From assembly GCA_964549275.1 (NCBI GenBank), contig CAZJUP010000004.1:1-64000 (forward strand): a stretch of 64,000 bases of DNA, read 5' to 3'. Positions 63,159 through 64,000 of the stretch are shown one piece after another. The translations under genes and the position numbers were made by a program. The notes below the pieces were generated by a model that was not told the DNA's origin, did no database searches, and was given only the letters and a program-made list of their open reading frames with translations. Every line of letters starts with the position of its first letter. Position 1 is the first letter of the stretch. Source of the DNA: CAZJUP01 sp964549275 (GTDB lineage Bacteria; Fidelibacterota; Marinisomatia; Marinisomatales; TCS55).

Positions 63159-63916
63159 ATATTTTAGATCAAATATTAAATGTAAAAAGACAGGAAGTCC
63201 GAAAAATCCAAGAATTTGGATTAATTGAAACATTTCCAGAAAAACGGAGCCTGAAAGATGCTTTGTCTAAACCGGAGATATCCATTATAGCTGAAATAAA
63301 ACTCAAATCTCCCAGTGAAGGCGAAATATTCTCTAAGGCTGATCCGGTTCAAATCGCAAAAGACTATGAATCTGCCGGTGCTGATGCCATTTCTGTCGTG
63401 ACAGATTATCTATTCTTTGGAGGTAGTCTGGATATTTTACGCGCAGTCAGCGAAGCGGTAACCATCCCCGTTATGCGAAAAGATTTTATCATTGATCAAA
63501 AGCAAATACAAGAATCACATCATTATTCTGCGGATGCATTTTTGCTCATCGCTGAAGCATTGGATGGTGAAGACATTTCCAGTTCAATTCGGTTTGGGAA
63601 ATCGTTAAATCTGGAGGCATTGGTAGAATTCCACAGCGAAGAGAATGCAGACATTGTTGCAAATCTGGCTCCGGAAATTGTTGGGGTGAATTGCCGCGAT
63701 CTAAAGACTATGACCACCGACATGACCTATTTTGAAAGGATGGCTCTTTCATTGCCATCCAATTCTGTAAAAGTGGCTGAAAGCGGAATCAAAACAAATG
63801 ATGATTTAAAATACGTTTCTAACCTTGGATACGATGCGGTGCTGGTGGGTACATCACTCATGAAAACAGGAAATCCGGGGAAAGCCCTTGAATCCTTGAT
63901 TAGGAGTCGCTCATGA
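63155..63916 (+). CDS. trpC: Indole-3-glycerol phosphate synthase
   Basis: This 253-residue TIM-barrel enzyme has AEIKLKSPSEGEI near residue 46, the catalytic lysine in VMRKDFIIDQKQIQES near residue 110, GVNCRDLKTM near residue 177, and VAESGIKTNDDL then ALVGTSLMK-type sequence at the C-terminus. It closes the indole ring. It is monofunctional, with trpF starting in an overlapping ATGA at its stop. Confidence 0.95.
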   Translation: MNILDQILNVKRQEVRKIQEFGLIETFPEKRSLKDALSKPEISIIAEIKLKSPSEGEIFSKADPVQIAKDYESAGADAISVVTDYLFFGGSLDILRAVSEAVTIPVMRKDFIIDQKQIQESHHYSADAFLLIAEALDGEDISSSIRFGKSLNLEALVEFHSEENADIVANLAPEIVGVNCRDLKTMTTDMTYFERMALSLPSNSVKVAESGIKTNDDLKYVSNLGYDAVLVGTSLMKTGNPGKALESLIRSRS

Positions 63917-64000
63917 TTCCCACTAAGATTTGCGGTATTACCAATGTGGATGATGCAATAATCACTATCAAAAATGGCGCATCTGCCATTGGATTAATTT
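63913..64000 (+). CDS. trpF: Phosphoribosylanthranilate isomerase, N-terminal fragment (cut by window edge)
   Basis: The first 29 residues are visible: MIPTKICGITNVDDAI then ITIKNGASAIGLI. The KICGIT motif with the catalytic cysteine is diagnostic for TrpF. Its ATG overlaps the trpC stop. The gene continues beyond the window; trpB and trpA probably follow. Confidence 0.9.
   Translation, partial: MIPTKICGITNVDDAIITIKNGASAIGLI

Noticed and set aside
1..64000. CRISPR arrays, tRNA or rRNA genes, prophage or IS transposase genes
   Set aside because: Reading both strands I found no regular spacer array, no cloverleaf with CCA-end context and no transposase or phage gene; only the small inverted-repeat element and decayed repeats are present.

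Overview
The window is a compact, low-GC bacterial segment, mostly minus-strand operons with 4-bp ATGA overlaps. A TonB-dependent receptor with a carboxypeptidase-regulatory N-terminus, a PorV/PorQ-like protein, a secreted protein with a C-terminal type-A sorting-like domain and FG-GAP/ASPIC and TPR proteins point to a Gram-negative member of the FCB superphylum. Candidatus Marinimicrobia or a relative is my best guess; no rRNA or marker set is present to prove it. A 100-N scaffold gap (21515-21614) flanked by the same 55 bp on both sides shows this is a draft or metagenome assembly.

Layout. (1) 1-7200: a corrinoid methyl-transfer module (MttB-like methyltransferase, homocysteine S-methyltransferase, RACo-type corrinoid activase, DUF1638 protein, corrinoid protein), then a saccharopine/lysine-dehydrogenase-like enzyme and an NhaC-type antiporter. 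(2) 7220-18789: envelope genes on the minus strand: TonB receptor, sorting-domain protein, PorV-like protein, a terminator, then an FG-GAP/ASPIC protein, a TPR protein and a membrane multiheme cytochrome c with TPRs. (3) 19083-51438: a large purine-catabolism island. It holds two sets of molybdenum-hydroxylase subunits, a YgfK-type reductase, two SsnA/8-oxoguanine-deaminase-type amidohydrolases, two fold-type-II PLP enzymes, carbamate kinase, two carbamoyltransferases, adenine deaminase, a BMP/nucleoside-type ABC importer with an outer-membrane porin, and on the plus strand the molybdenum-hydroxylase maturation genes yqeC, mocA, yqeB and xdhC plus a HyuA-type hydantoinase. (4) 51573-59822: gcvP, a GNAT acetyltransferase, an ABC-F ATPase, an MtaB-type tRNA methylthiotransferase, an arsR/arsI-like operon and a chorismate mutase. 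(5) 59870-64000: a trp operon (trpL leader peptide, trpE, trpG, trpD, trpC, start of trpF) with a complete transcription attenuator.

How the island probably works (inference): purines enter through the porin and ABC importer; adenine deaminase, the guanine/8-oxoguanine-type deaminases and the two hydroxylases interconvert oxopurines; YgfK reduces and HyuA opens the ring; the two carbamoyltransferases pass carbamoyl groups to phosphate, carbamate kinase makes ATP, and the PLP enzymes deaminate the remaining diamino acid. The most novel signals are two near-identical attenuator-like leaders before the porin/importer operon and the adenine deaminase operon, a hydroxylase Fe-S subunit that has lost all four cysteines of one cluster, a pair of unusual carbamoyltransferases in place of the usual single YgeW, and a terminal-inverted-repeat element carrying a dead GxxExxY gene.
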